Positions 28,332-37,686 of a stretch of DNA of 64,000 nucleotides are shown here, in pieces. The position numbers and the translations under genes are program-made. Source of the stretch: Flammeovirga pectinis (GTDB lineage Bacteria; Bacteroidota; Bacteroidia; Cytophagales; Flammeovirgaceae); contig NZ_CP034562.1 in NCBI RefSeq assembly GCF_003970675.1, positions 4,066,001-4,130,000 on the forward strand, read 5' to 3'. Within the stretch, counting starts at the first letter, position 1; every line of letters starts with the position of its first letter. The notes under the pieces were generated by a model. The model saw only the letters and a list, made by a program, of their open reading frames with translations. It did no database searches and had not been told where the DNA came from.

Positions 28332-29225
28332 TTACAGCTTGATTATGTATGTTACACCATAACTGGCAGGTTTGTTTTCTGAACCACTGTTAGCCGTAGG
28401 GTTACCAGAATTACCTGACATATTATGGGCGTGATCACCTTGTGTATCTGTTTGATACGAATCACTACCGTAACCATATCCACCAACATCAACGTTAACT
28501 TTACTATGAGCACCACCTGTATATTTATAATAACTATGTGAGTGGGCACCAGCATTACTCAATACATATGTGCCTACTGAATGATTGTGATTTCTAACTT
28601 GATCTTTCTCGTAATTATTTAAGTTTGGTCCTGTTAAAAATTCGTCACTACTATTTTTATAAGCACTACTTGTACCTGTACCTCTTAAGAAGATACCTCT
28701 TAAATCTGGAGCATTATCCACACCTAATACATCTTTTAATACTGTACCATTTGGAACTGAACTTCCATCACATAAAATCCACCCTGCTGGTGCTGATGCA
28801 CCTACATAAGGCATAATTGAACCTGCTGGTGCTCCATTGGCTGCTTGGTAAGCATAAGGAACATAATTAAAAGGTTGATCTGAAATGATATTTGTTTGTC
28901 CATCGTTGGTAACTGAAACAACAAGTTTAAGGTTACCATGTCCATAAGGAACATCAGCTATATCACCTGATTTATTATCTCCTTGTCCAATTACATGAGA
29001 GAAGACACCGTAAGTATCTGTCTGTATTGATTTTGCTTCACTATAATAAGTTGTTGATCCATTACTGCTTTGCACAGAAAAAGAAAAACTTAAAAGTTTA
29101 TCACTTAATGCAGCATGTCCTGCATTTCGAGCCACTCCTTGAATTACAAATCCTTGAGCTATAACTAGGTTACTTGCTAGTATAAGGATAATAGTGGTGA
29201 AGAATCTAGATAAATTAAGTAGCAT
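28332..29225 (-). CDS. Secreted tail-collar (phage tail fibre-like) domain protein
   Basis: 297 aa with signal peptide 'MLLNLSRFFTTIILILASNLVIAQ'. The N-terminal ~115 residues are a beta-sandwich seen in Bacteroidota surface proteins ('IQGVARNAGHAALSDKLLSF', then 'QPFNYVPYAYQA'). A phage tail-collar domain follows ('GSIMPYVGASAPAGWILCDG', 'APDLRGIFLRGTG'). The His-rich tail ('NHNHSVG', 'AHSHSYY', 'DHAHNMSG') resembles metal-coordinating trimeric tail-fibre ends. No T9SS sorting domain is visible. No phage genes surround it. It heads the operon for three giant or repeat T9SS proteins (90 bp before the 2976-aa gene), so a role in the same surface assembly is inferred. Confidence 0.85.
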   Translation of the reverse strand: MLLNLSRFFTTIILILASNLVIAQGFVIQGVARNAGHAALSDKLLSFSFSVQSSNGSTTYYSEAKSIQTDTYGVFSHVIGQGDNKSGDIADVPYGHGNLKLVVSVTNDGQTNIISDQPFNYVPYAYQAANGAPAGSIMPYVGASAPAGWILCDGSSVPNGTVLKDVLGVDNAPDLRGIFLRGTGTSSAYKNSSDEFLTGPNLNNYEKDQVRNHNHSVGTYVLSNAGAHSHSYYKYTGGAHSKVNVDVGGYGYGSDSYQTDTQGDHAHNMSGNSGNPTANSGSENKPASYGVTYIIKL

Positions 29226-29559
29226 AAAATAATATTTAGTGTTAATGATTGGGTGTAGTAATACTTCTGTTATTTATAACAATACATAACGAACAACAGT
29301 TAATGGTTAAAATAAATTCATTAAAAATTTATTTTTTTTCATAAAACGGAAACTATTTCATTTTTCTTAGAATAATCACATGATTAAATTCGATTCTGTC
29401 AATTTTAGCAAAGTATAGTAAGATAAAATCTAATTAGTCTTAACGCATTGAACTATCCTATACATTTTTTTGTCTGAAATTATGTAGACCTCTATTTAAG
29501 TATTTCTTAAGTCCTTTAAGCTATTAATAAAGAACATACGACATACTATTACTCAAAAT
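29226..29559. promoter_or_regulatory. Divergent intergenic region between two surface-protein operons
   Basis: Non-coding, AT-rich. It must contain the promoters for the minus-strand tail-collar/giant operon and the plus-strand LruC/adhesin operon, because both start here and diverge. I could not place a confident TTG/TAnnTTTG promoter pair. Confidence 0.4.
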
Positions 29560-29583
29560 TTGCCCAGAATAAATTTAGCACAA

Positions 29584-31596
29584 ATGAGAAATTTTTTACT
29601 CACCAAAATTAGTCTTGCAATATTTCTTATCACACTATCATTAGGGTGTTCAAGTACATCTGATGATTCACCCGGTCCTACTACCAATACAAAAGATGGA
29701 GGGACATTATTGTATATTGATAATACCTCCGAATTTGAAAAAATTGATATTCCTGATGGTTTCAATTATGAAATGACGTCAGAAGTTACTTTTACAACTT
29801 CTCGAAAAAATGGAGTGGGTAAAATAGTGTATGCTTTTTACACCATTGATTACAATAATACACACACATTCATAGGGAAAGCATTATCTAATACAGACGG
29901 TGTTTTAGAATATAAAGTAAATATTGCTGGTTACATTGAAAAAATATATGTAACAATGAGATACAGAGGTACATTATATTCCAAAACAATTGCAAAAAAC
30001 TCAACAAATTTACAAATTATATTTGACGAAAACTCTACACAAGTAGAAAGCTCAAATACGAGAACAAAAGCATGTAATGATGTCATATATGCAGTTAATA
30101 ATTCTGGACAAGCATTTACCATAAACATTGGCAACAACACTGTAGATAATGTAACTTCTTTAGCGGAAGGCGGTAGCAAGGCAAGTGCAGTTAATGCTGC
30201 AGGTGATAAGTTATATTATGATATCAACGGCTCTATTTACACAATGGATATGAGTAATGTGAATGGTAATGGTACATTAGTTGACAACTCTGGTGCTCCA
30301 TTATCTCCACCAAATTTAAACAGTAATCAATATACAGGACTTGAATATATAGCTGACCAAAATATCTTAATTGCTTACAAAAACAAAGAATTATACATTT
30401 TAAGCCCTTCTAATTACAGTATTGTTAGAAAACCTACAATGAGTGGTTTTAACGGTAGTGATACAGGTATTGATGGAGATGTAGCAATTGATATTGCAGG
30501 AAATTATTTCCTTGCAACAAATTATGGATTGTATTCTATAAATTTTGCAAGTGATTATTCTACAGCTGCACTAACATTAATTACAAATAGCAGTTTCCCA
30601 TACACAATCACAGGTATAGGTTTTGATAGTGATAATATATTATATGCATCAACTGATGATATTCCATCAAAATTAATCACAATAGATACGCAGACTGGTG
30701 TACATAATGTTGTCTTTACTCTTCCAGGTAACATTGATGATTTTTCAATATCAAGATGTGATATAGTCTCAATAGATACTGATGGAGATGGGGTGGCAGA
30801 TATTGATGATACTTACCCTAATGATATAAATAAGGCATTTAATAACTTTGCTCCTGCAGAAAATGTAAACTCTTATTTAGCTTACGAGGATTTGTACCCA
30901 AACAAAGGTGATTTTGATTTTAATGATATCATTGTTGAATATAATGCGAACCTTATCACGAACGGCAACAATGAAATCACATTTATCAAATTTAAATTTA
31001 AAGTAAAGTCAGTAGGTGCAGCAAATCCATCGGGTTTTGCAATAGAATTACCAGTTGAAGCAGCAAAGATTAAATCTGTTACAGGCATGTCGATAACTGC
31101 ACCGGGTACAATTAATCTTGAAACCAATGGAGTAGAATCTGGCATACCGGCAAATAAAACCGTATTTGCTGTATTCGATAATTCCTTTAATATTTTAAGT
31201 CAATCTGGTAATGTAAAAGCGAGTAGCCTTATTAATATAACAGTAGAATTCAAAACTCCTGTAGCCTACGCTAGCTTAAACCAAGTACCTTATAATCCTT
31301 TCATCTTTACACAAGGAGACAGAGCAAACGAGGTACACTTACCTGGTAAACAATATACAGTTAAATTTAATACCGATTTATTATCTGCAGGACAAGATGC
31401 TGGTAATTATAAAACAGCTCAAGGACACCCATGGGCATTACACATTCCTGTAGAATTTGCCCCTCCAAAAGAAGAAGTGGATATTACTACAGCTTATAAG
31501 AGGTTTAATAGCTTTATTACATCAAATGGTTCTCAAGATATTGGTTGGTACACAAACCAAAGTGGTAACCGTGATGATGAAAAATTAGCCTATTAA
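29584..31596 (+). CDS. LruC-domain lipoprotein
   Basis: About 670 aa from the ATG at 29584, chosen because it gives the compact lipoprotein signal 'MRNFLLTKISLAIFLITLSLGC'; an in-frame TTG at 29560 would only add eight residues. The central part (about residues 160-390) reads like repeated beta-propeller strands ('VIYAVNNSGQAFTINIG', 'YLATNYGLYSI'-type motifs). A calcium-binding 'DTDGDGVADIDDTYPND' sits near residue 398. The C-terminal LruC domain starts near 423 ('SYLAYEDLYPNKGDFDFNDIIVEYN') and continues to about 650. LruC proteins are surface lipoproteins of Leptospira and Bacteroidota; their function is poorly known. It lies 46 bp upstream of the repeat adhesin and is probably co-transcribed with it. 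Confidence 0.85.
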   Translation: MRNFLLTKISLAIFLITLSLGCSSTSDDSPGPTTNTKDGGTLLYIDNTSEFEKIDIPDGFNYEMTSEVTFTTSRKNGVGKIVYAFYTIDYNNTHTFIGKALSNTDGVLEYKVNIAGYIEKIYVTMRYRGTLYSKTIAKNSTNLQIIFDENSTQVESSNTRTKACNDVIYAVNNSGQAFTINIGNNTVDNVTSLAEGGSKASAVNAAGDKLYYDINGSIYTMDMSNVNGNGTLVDNSGAPLSPPNLNSNQYTGLEYIADQNILIAYKNKELYILSPSNYSIVRKPTMSGFNGSDTGIDGDVAIDIAGNYFLATNYGLYSINFASDYSTAALTLITNSSFPYTITGIGFDSDNILYASTDDIPSKLITIDTQTGVHNVVFTLPGNIDDFSISRCDIVSIDTDGDGVADIDDTYPNDINKAFNNFAPAENVNSYLAYEDLYPNKGDFDFNDIIVEYNANLITNGNNEITFIKFKFKVKSVGAANPSGFAIELPVEAAKIKSVTGMSITAPGTINLETNGVESGIPANKTVFAVFDNSFNILSQSGNVKASSLINITVEFKTPVAYASLNQVPYNPFIFTQGDRANEVHLPGKQYTVKFNTDLLSAGQDAGNYKTAQGHPWALHIPVEFAPPKEEVDITTAYKRFNSFITSNGSQDIGWYTNQSGNRDDEKLAY

Positions 31597-31642
31597 CTCG
31601 TAACTCTCACTGCCCAATACACCCAAGAACCCAATAACTATC

Positions 31643-31861
31643 ATGGTAATGAAACTCAAAAAAATTTCATCCAATATATATTATATACTTCTTTTTACTC
31701 TACTTAGTACTTCTTCATTATTTGCAAATGATTTAAATAAAACTGCATTTAATGAAATTACTAATCCAGGTTTAAAATGGTATGGAACAACATTTACAGA
31801 AGCTGATGAATTAATAGGAACATTTACTTTCTCTGTGTATGTTGATGCTATTGGGGGGTAG
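31643..31861 (+). pseudogene. N-terminal fragment of the repeat adhesin (frameshifted)
   Basis: 72 codons: a signal peptide ('SSNIYYILLFTLLSTSSLFA') and the beginning of a first FTES-type repeat ('GLKWYGTTFTEADELIG'). It ends at TAG directly after a run of six G (31853-31858). Adding one G restores 'DAIGG-VEFAALIDGDDDS' and joins the frame of the ORF that ends at 37389. The two ORFs are therefore one gene of about 1915 codons split by a single-base shift. Confidence 0.85.
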
Positions 31862-31983
31862 AATTTGCTGCTCTCATTGATGGTGATGATGATTCAATTT
31901 TCGATTTAGACGGCATTGAAGACGATTACGTACAACTTGGCTACGCTTCTGTTACAAATGTACCAAGTGGATTACGCTTAGAT

Positions 31984-34900
31984 GTGAAGCCTGTTAGTAG
32001 CACTAGAGTAAAAATCACTTTAATGGATACGGCTTTGATTCATACAGATGCAATGGATGTTTCTAACATGATACTTACTTTTAATGGAGATGCTTTTACA
32101 AGTGGTACAACCTCCGGCTATTCGAATTTATCTGCAGCATTAAGTGTCAATTTTAAAGATAATCCAGCAGTTACAGACAGTGATTTCGAAATAACATCTA
32201 CTGTGCCCTTTGCTGAAACTGCCTCTGATGATGGTGAGGTTGGTGGGGCAATTGTTCTTACCCTTGTAGGTGGTGATAGTCTTAGTGGTGTAATTGGTAG
32301 CGACCTTGTAGACCTTGAGTATGTAAGAGGAGTAAATATTCCTGATGGTTTAGAATTATCTGTCATCAAGAATTCTCATACGCAAGCAACAATTTCATTA
32401 AAAGGAAATGCTGAAAATCATGAAGACGCCAATGACATTAATGTAGGATGGTTTTTTGAAGACAGTGCATTCGTTTATTTAGATGCGGATCAAATAGATT
32501 TTTCGAATACAACATCACTTATAGAAATTGATTTCCAAACAATTATTGTAGAAATAGAAAACAGTGATTTTATAGAAATTAGCAATACCGGTTTTACAGA
32601 AAGTAATACAAACGATGGTTCTGTAGAAGGTTCAATTGTTTTAAGCCTTGTTGGTGGAGATCAACTTACAGGAGCAAATGGAGACGATCTAGTAGCTACT
32701 GGTTTGGTTATAGCTGATGGTGTTCCAAGTGGTTTATCACTTTCTATTATTCAAGATACCCCTTTGCAAATAACAATTTCTCTAACAGGGAATGCTGCGG
32801 CTCATAAAGCAACAGATAACGCTACATTTGGTTGGACTTTTACTGATAATGCATTTGAAATTTTGGCTGCTAGTATTATTGATTATGCAATTAACCCTAA
32901 CTCTCAATCCATTACATTTACAACAGAAACACCCCCTCCATTTACAGACAGTGATTTTCAGATTGTCAGTACTATTCCATTTATAGAACAAGTAGTTGAC
33001 AACGGTATTGTAAATGGAGAGATCGTTTTAAATTTGGCAGGTGGAGATACATTAACGGGTAAGATTGGAGATGATTTTGTGACAGATGCAAAACTTTTAA
33101 CTCAAAATATTCCAAATGGACTAACCCTCTCTGCAATCAAAAATTCTTCTACACAAATTACACTTCGCTTAAATGGAGTTGCCGTAGATCATTCTTCAGC
33201 CAATAGAACTTTTGGATGGACTTTTACAGATAATGCCTTTGCAGCTTTACCTGCAGAAGTAGTAGAATTAGCTCAAGTTTCTAGTGTAGGTATTGAATTT
33301 CATGATGGTTACACTCCTGAGTTAACTTTCACTACTTCAAGAAAAAATGATAGCACTACTTTTTATGAAGTTATACCATATGTTGGAGGTTTAGGTAATG
33401 CCTATATTCAGTTCCGATTATCGTATGATACTTTTGTTGATACTATTGAAAATTATATCTCTATTGATAACTTACCCGCAGGAATAAAACCTGTTATTAC
33501 TAAAAATACAAATTCGCTACTTACAATAACATTTGATAGCATTGCTGCAAATCACGCTCCTTCAGATAGTACAATCGCTAATATAACTTTTGAAGATGGT
33601 GCATTTACAGGTTACCCGAATACTGATGTGGCAGGGTACCAACAAGATATATCTATTAAATTTCAAGAATATCAAGGTTTAGCTTACGATTCAACTCGAT
33701 TAGTAGAAAATAAAAGAAATGATGGTTCTATAGATGGCGAAGTTAAAATTACTTTACTTGGTGGACAAAAGTTTACTGGTTTTAATGGTGAGCTTTTTAG
33801 TAGTAATGGTAAAGTATTATTTACCTATGTTCCAGATGGTCTAAATGGACGTATTGAAAGAATTTCTGAAACTGAGGCCCTCTTAAGTTTTACAGGGAAT
33901 GCAACAGCTCATTCTAAATTAGTTGACGATATTTCTAACGTAATTATTAGTTTTCAAGATATCGCATTTACAAACCCTGAGGGTCCTCCATTGGTACATA
34001 AATTAGTAAATGATTTTGCTATTGAATATGTTAATACACCAGAAGGCCCTACTTTTACGTTCAACACAAAAAAATTTAATGAAAGTTCAGAAGATGATGG
34101 CAGTATAGATAATCAAGTCATGATATCATTATATAATGCTACTTTCCATGATGATTTATCAATTGATAATGTCTCAATTAATAACCTCCCAAGTGATTAT
34201 ACAATGAGCTTAGAAAGAGTGACTTCCACACAAGCTATATTATCACTTTCAGGAACATCTTTACTTCATTTTAAAGAAAATAATATCGACAATTTAGAAA
34301 TAAATTTTATTGATAATGATGTTGCAGTAGTAAATGAATTTAGTATTGACTCTGTAGAAGACCACTCGTTTATTTCTAGTATTACTTACCAAGAAAAGTA
34401 TGGTTTATATTGGGATGAAATGGCTTTTTATGAAGACACTATAAATTTTGATGGAGCAATCGTTTCGTCTCAAATAATTAGAATTGGTGGTGGAGAAACT
34501 TTTGTCGGAACAACAGGAGACAATTTGATTCAATATACAAATTATGCAAATTTTCCTAACGGTTTAACACCGGTTCTTGAACGCATAAGTGATACTAAAG
34601 TACAATTATTTTTTACAGGTATAGCACATCATCACGATTATATAAATACTGCTTATGATGGAGGAATAATTTTCAATGCAGCTGCCTTTACTAAAAATAC
34701 AGTCAATTATTTAAAAGATATTTCTCACCTAAATATTCAATTCCATTACGAAGATACTCCAGGCTTAAGTTGGTCTAAAATTAACCTAGCAGAATCTTTT
34801 AACTTTGATGGCTCTGTTGCTGATACCGTTCTAATTTCTGCACAGGGAAGAGCTACATTTACTGCAAATAGTACCGATTTTATTACGGATGAATTAGTAA

Positions 34901-37389
34901 CAATTACAGGTGTACCTGATGGGTTAACTGCTAATTTAATAGTAGTTGATCAAAAGAACCTTAAATTGTACTTCAACGGAAATGCAACATCTCATTTAGA
35001 TACAGATGATATCGATAACTTAAATGTAACCTTTAATTCTACTGCATTCGAGAATAACGATATTAGTAATTTTGGAAAAGTATTTCAAACATTAAGTATC
35101 AATTTTAGAGACTCTGCCCCATATTTAACATGGAGTAATGGTTTGTTTACAGAAGCAAATACTGATGATGGTAGTGTTGAAGGAACAATGACTGTAAATT
35201 TAGTAGGTGATGCTTTTGTTGATGCAGTAGGAACCGAAATTACAGGAATTACGACAGAAAACACACCAGATGGTTTAACACCAGTATTAACAGTAACAAG
35301 TTCTACAAGTGCAGCATTAACTTTTACGGGTAATGCAACAGAACACAAAGATATAAATGATTCAGAAGATTTTTTGATTACATTTAGTGCTTCCGCTTTT
35401 GTGGCTTCAGATGTTTCTACTTTTATTGGTCTTGCAAATACGGACTACCCTATTCGTTTTAATTTTAATGACACTCCGATTACGGCAAGTGAATTTGAGA
35501 TACTCTCTTTTGCTGCATTTAAAGAAAGTAAGGACAACGATGGTAGCGTGGATGGAGAATTAGTTTTACAATTAACCGGTGGAGATGTTCTTACAGGTAT
35601 TAACGGTCAGAACCTTGTGAAACAAAATTTGGTAACCCCTGTAAATGTACCGAGTGGTTTATTTTTAAAAGTAATTCAGAACAGTGCTACGCAAGTAACA
35701 ATCTCTTTTGTAGGCAATGCAAGTTCTGAACAAAATACAATTACTTTTGGATGGGAATTTACTGATAACGCATTTGCTAATTTAACTGCTGCTGAGATTA
35801 ATTTAGCCGTAAATCGAAAGGCATATCAAATAGAATTTTCTGATCCTAATCAATCAAATTTTGATGGTGAAAATTGGTCGAACGGTTCACCATCTAAAAC
35901 TACAAATGTTGTCATAGATGAAAACGCAACATTAAATGTATCCTCTCCTATCAATGTCAATTCTATTAGTTTATCACCAGGAAGTAAAATAAATATTGCT
36001 GAAAATGGTGGACTAACTGTTAGTGGTGATGTTGTTAATTATGGGGTGATTAAAATTGCAAATGGCGGTTACATTATTCAAGAAGAAAATTCGGATTATT
36101 TAGGTACAGGTACTGTAGAATATACAATTGTGGGCGATGGTTTAGAAACGGTATATAACTATTTTTCTAGTCCATATGTTTCAGAACAAAGTTTTGGAGG
36201 CAATATTTACAGTTATAATCCGACACTACCTCAAAGCAATAGTTATTCTGAATTAAACAAAGGTTGGCAAGCCCATAATGGGGCAATGACTCCCGGACAA
36301 GGCTATACGGCTACTAATGTAGATCAAGAAGTACTTTCTGGAACACCTAATAATGGAGATATAAATGTGAGTGTATATAAAGGTGCCCACACTGGATTCA
36401 ATTTAATAGGAAATCCTTATTTATCACCCATCGACATTGATAAATTTGTTGCTTTAAATGGTCCAGATGACAACAATGTAATTGAGCCTACGATCTACCT
36501 ATGGGATCAAGATATAAGTGATGAAAATAACTTTCAATCTGCAGATTATGCTACCTACAAACCCGGTATTGGTGCTGTTGCAGGTGGAAGCACAGAAACA
36601 CCAAATGGTGAAATTGCAGTAGGTCAAGGTTTCTATATAGAAGCAAAATCTTCTGGTACAGTTATCTTTAGAAACAGTATGAGATCTACGGATAACTCTC
36701 AGTTTTTTAGAGTGAAAGAATCAAATGAAGTAGCTAGATTATGGTTAAATGTACATCACGAAAATAGTAGTTTTAACCAGACGCTTATTGCTTTTAAAGA
36801 CAACGCAGATGATCTATACGACCCTACTCTCGATGTGAAGAAATTAGTAGGAAACACGAATTTCACATTGTATTCTCAAATAGAAAATGAAGATGACAAA
36901 TATGTAATTAATGTTTTCAATAATTTTGCTATCGATGAAAAAGAAATTGCTCTTGGGTTAGTCACTTCATTTGATGGTGAACACGAATTTGAACTAGCAG
37001 ATTATGATCACCTAGAAAATTTTCCAATTCTTTTAGTTGATAATAAAACAGGTTTAGAATACAACCTTAAAGAAGAAAGTGTAAAAATATATTTACCTAA
37101 AGGGGATTATTCTGATAGGTTTACAATGAAATTTAGAGAAGCAAATGTATTAAGTAATAGAACTACTTTAGAAGAGGTATTATTGGGTACTTCGCATGGA
37201 AAGTTACATCTCCTTACAAATCAATTGGTAAGTGTTTTAAAAGTATTTGATTTAAACGGTCAGGAAATTCTTCAATTGAAAGACCTTTCGCCAAATTCAA
37301 CAATAGATCATCAATTAGATAAGGGTATTTATATTATTCAAATACAACAAGAAAATACTATTGAAACACAGAAAATAGTACTCAAATAA
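31984..37389 (+). CDS. T9SS repeat adhesin, main part (about ten FTES-type repeats)
   Basis: 1801 codons from the first ATG. The frame is really open from 31862 and continues the fragment at 31643-31861 across a G6 run. About ten full repeats of 110-120 aa fill residues 1-1290. Each is built as 'F.ES..DDGSVEG.IVL.L.GG..LTG..G..LV', 'NVPSGL.L', 'T..ISL.GNA..H' and 'F.D.AF'. Then comes a ~420-aa region shared with the 1237-aa protein ('GENWSNGSPSKTTNVVIDEN', 'FNLIGNPYLSPIDID', 'YDPTLDVKKLVGNTNFTLYS'), then a T9SS sorting domain ('LKVFDLNGQEIL' to 'TQKIVLK'). It is a large extracellular adhesin-like protein. Without the frame repair it lacks a signal peptide and could not be secreted. Confidence 0.85.
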   Translation: MKPVSSTRVKITLMDTALIHTDAMDVSNMILTFNGDAFTSGTTSGYSNLSAALSVNFKDNPAVTDSDFEITSTVPFAETASDDGEVGGAIVLTLVGGDSLSGVIGSDLVDLEYVRGVNIPDGLELSVIKNSHTQATISLKGNAENHEDANDINVGWFFEDSAFVYLDADQIDFSNTTSLIEIDFQTIIVEIENSDFIEISNTGFTESNTNDGSVEGSIVLSLVGGDQLTGANGDDLVATGLVIADGVPSGLSLSIIQDTPLQITISLTGNAAAHKATDNATFGWTFTDNAFEILAASIIDYAINPNSQSITFTTETPPPFTDSDFQIVSTIPFIEQVVDNGIVNGEIVLNLAGGDTLTGKIGDDFVTDAKLLTQNIPNGLTLSAIKNSSTQITLRLNGVAVDHSSANRTFGWTFTDNAFAALPAEVVELAQVSSVGIEFHDGYTPELTFTTSRKNDSTTFYEVIPYVGGLGNAYIQFRLSYDTFVDTIENYISIDNLPAGIKPVITKNTNSLLTITFDSIAANHAPSDSTIANITFEDGAFTGYPNTDVAGYQQDISIKFQEYQGLAYDSTRLVENKRNDGSIDGEVKITLLGGQKFTGFNGELFSSNGKVLFTYVPDGLNGRIERISETEALLSFTGNATAHSKLVDDISNVIISFQDIAFTNPEGPPLVHKLVNDFAIEYVNTPEGPTFTFNTKKFNESSEDDGSIDNQVMISLYNATFHDDLSIDNVSINNLPSDYTMSLERVTSTQAILSLSGTSLLHFKENNIDNLEINFIDNDVAVVNEFSIDSVEDHSFISSITYQEKYGLYWDEMAFYEDTINFDGAIVSSQIIRIGGGETFVGTTGDNLIQYTNYANFPNGLTPVLERISDTKVQLFFTGIAHHHDYINTAYDGGIIFNAAAFTKNTVNYLKDISHLNIQFHYEDTPGLSWSKINLAESFNFDGSVADTVLISAQGRATFTANSTDFITDELVTITGVPDGLTANLIVVDQKNLKLYFNGNATSHLDTDDIDNLNVTFNSTAFENNDISNFGKVFQTLSINFRDSAPYLTWSNGLFTEANTDDGSVEGTMTVNLVGDAFVDAVGTEITGITTENTPDGLTPVLTVTSSTSAALTFTGNATEHKDINDSEDFLITFSASAFVASDVSTFIGLANTDYPIRFNFNDTPITASEFEILSFAAFKESKDNDGSVDGELVLQLTGGDVLTGINGQNLVKQNLVTPVNVPSGLFLKVIQNSATQVTISFVGNASSEQNTITFGWEFTDNAFANLTAAEINLAVNRKAYQIEFSDPNQSNFDGENWSNGSPSKTTNVVIDENATLNVSSPINVNSISLSPGSKINIAENGGLTVSGDVVNYGVIKIANGGYIIQEENSDYLGTGTVEYTIVGDGLETVYNYFSSPYVSEQSFGGNIYSYNPTLPQSNSYSELNKGWQAHNGAMTPGQGYTATNVDQEVLSGTPNNGDINVSVYKGAHTGFNLIGNPYLSPIDIDKFVALNGPDDNNVIEPTIYLWDQDISDENNFQSADYATYKPGIGAVAGGSTETPNGEIAVGQGFYIEAKSSGTVIFRNSMRSTDNSQFFRVKESNEVARLWLNVHHENSSFNQTLIAFKDNADDLYDPTLDVKKLVGNTNFTLYSQIENEDDKYVINVFNNFAIDEKEIALGLVTSFDGEHEFELADYDHLENFPILLVDNKTGLEYNLKEESVKIYLPKGDYSDRFTMKFREANVLSNRTTLEEVLLGTSHGKLHLLTNQLVSVLKVFDLNGQEILQLKDLSPNSTIDHQLDKGIYIIQIQQENTIETQKIVLK

Positions 37390-37426
37390 TACTATGTAAA
37401 ATCTCTGGAAATCATTTTTACACAAA

Positions 37427-37462
37427 GAAAGGCTGTCTCATTTTAGTGTGAGACAGCCTTTC
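37427..37462 (+). terminator. Intrinsic terminator after the repeat adhesin
   Basis: 14-bp perfect stem gaaaggctgtctca / tgagacagcctttc (37427-37440 with 37449-37462), loop ttttagtg, then a T-rich run. A nearly identical hairpin with the same flanks occurs at 41592-41626. Confidence 0.85.
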
Positions 37463-37686
37463 TTTTTTGCATTATTTTAAAATAACATAGCAAACTTGAT
37501 GCGATTGTAATCAATGTTATGAGACGTGATATTTATTCAATATTAAATGAGTAATAAACTCTTGTTTTTTATTTAGTATTTATTGTTTTTTAATAATAAT
37601 ATGAGCTAAAAACTACCCATCTGTTCTACTTTTTAACTATCTTTTCTTTAAACCCATTTACCATAATATTAACTTATCTCACTACA

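Noticed and set aside
28332-29225. Prophage, because of the tail-collar domain
   Set aside because: The protein has a Sec signal peptide, and no capsid, terminase, portal, integrase or lysis genes are nearby.
29560-29583. TTG start for the LruC-domain protein
   Set aside because: The ATG at 29584 gives a compact lipoprotein signal; the extra eight residues carry no signal features.
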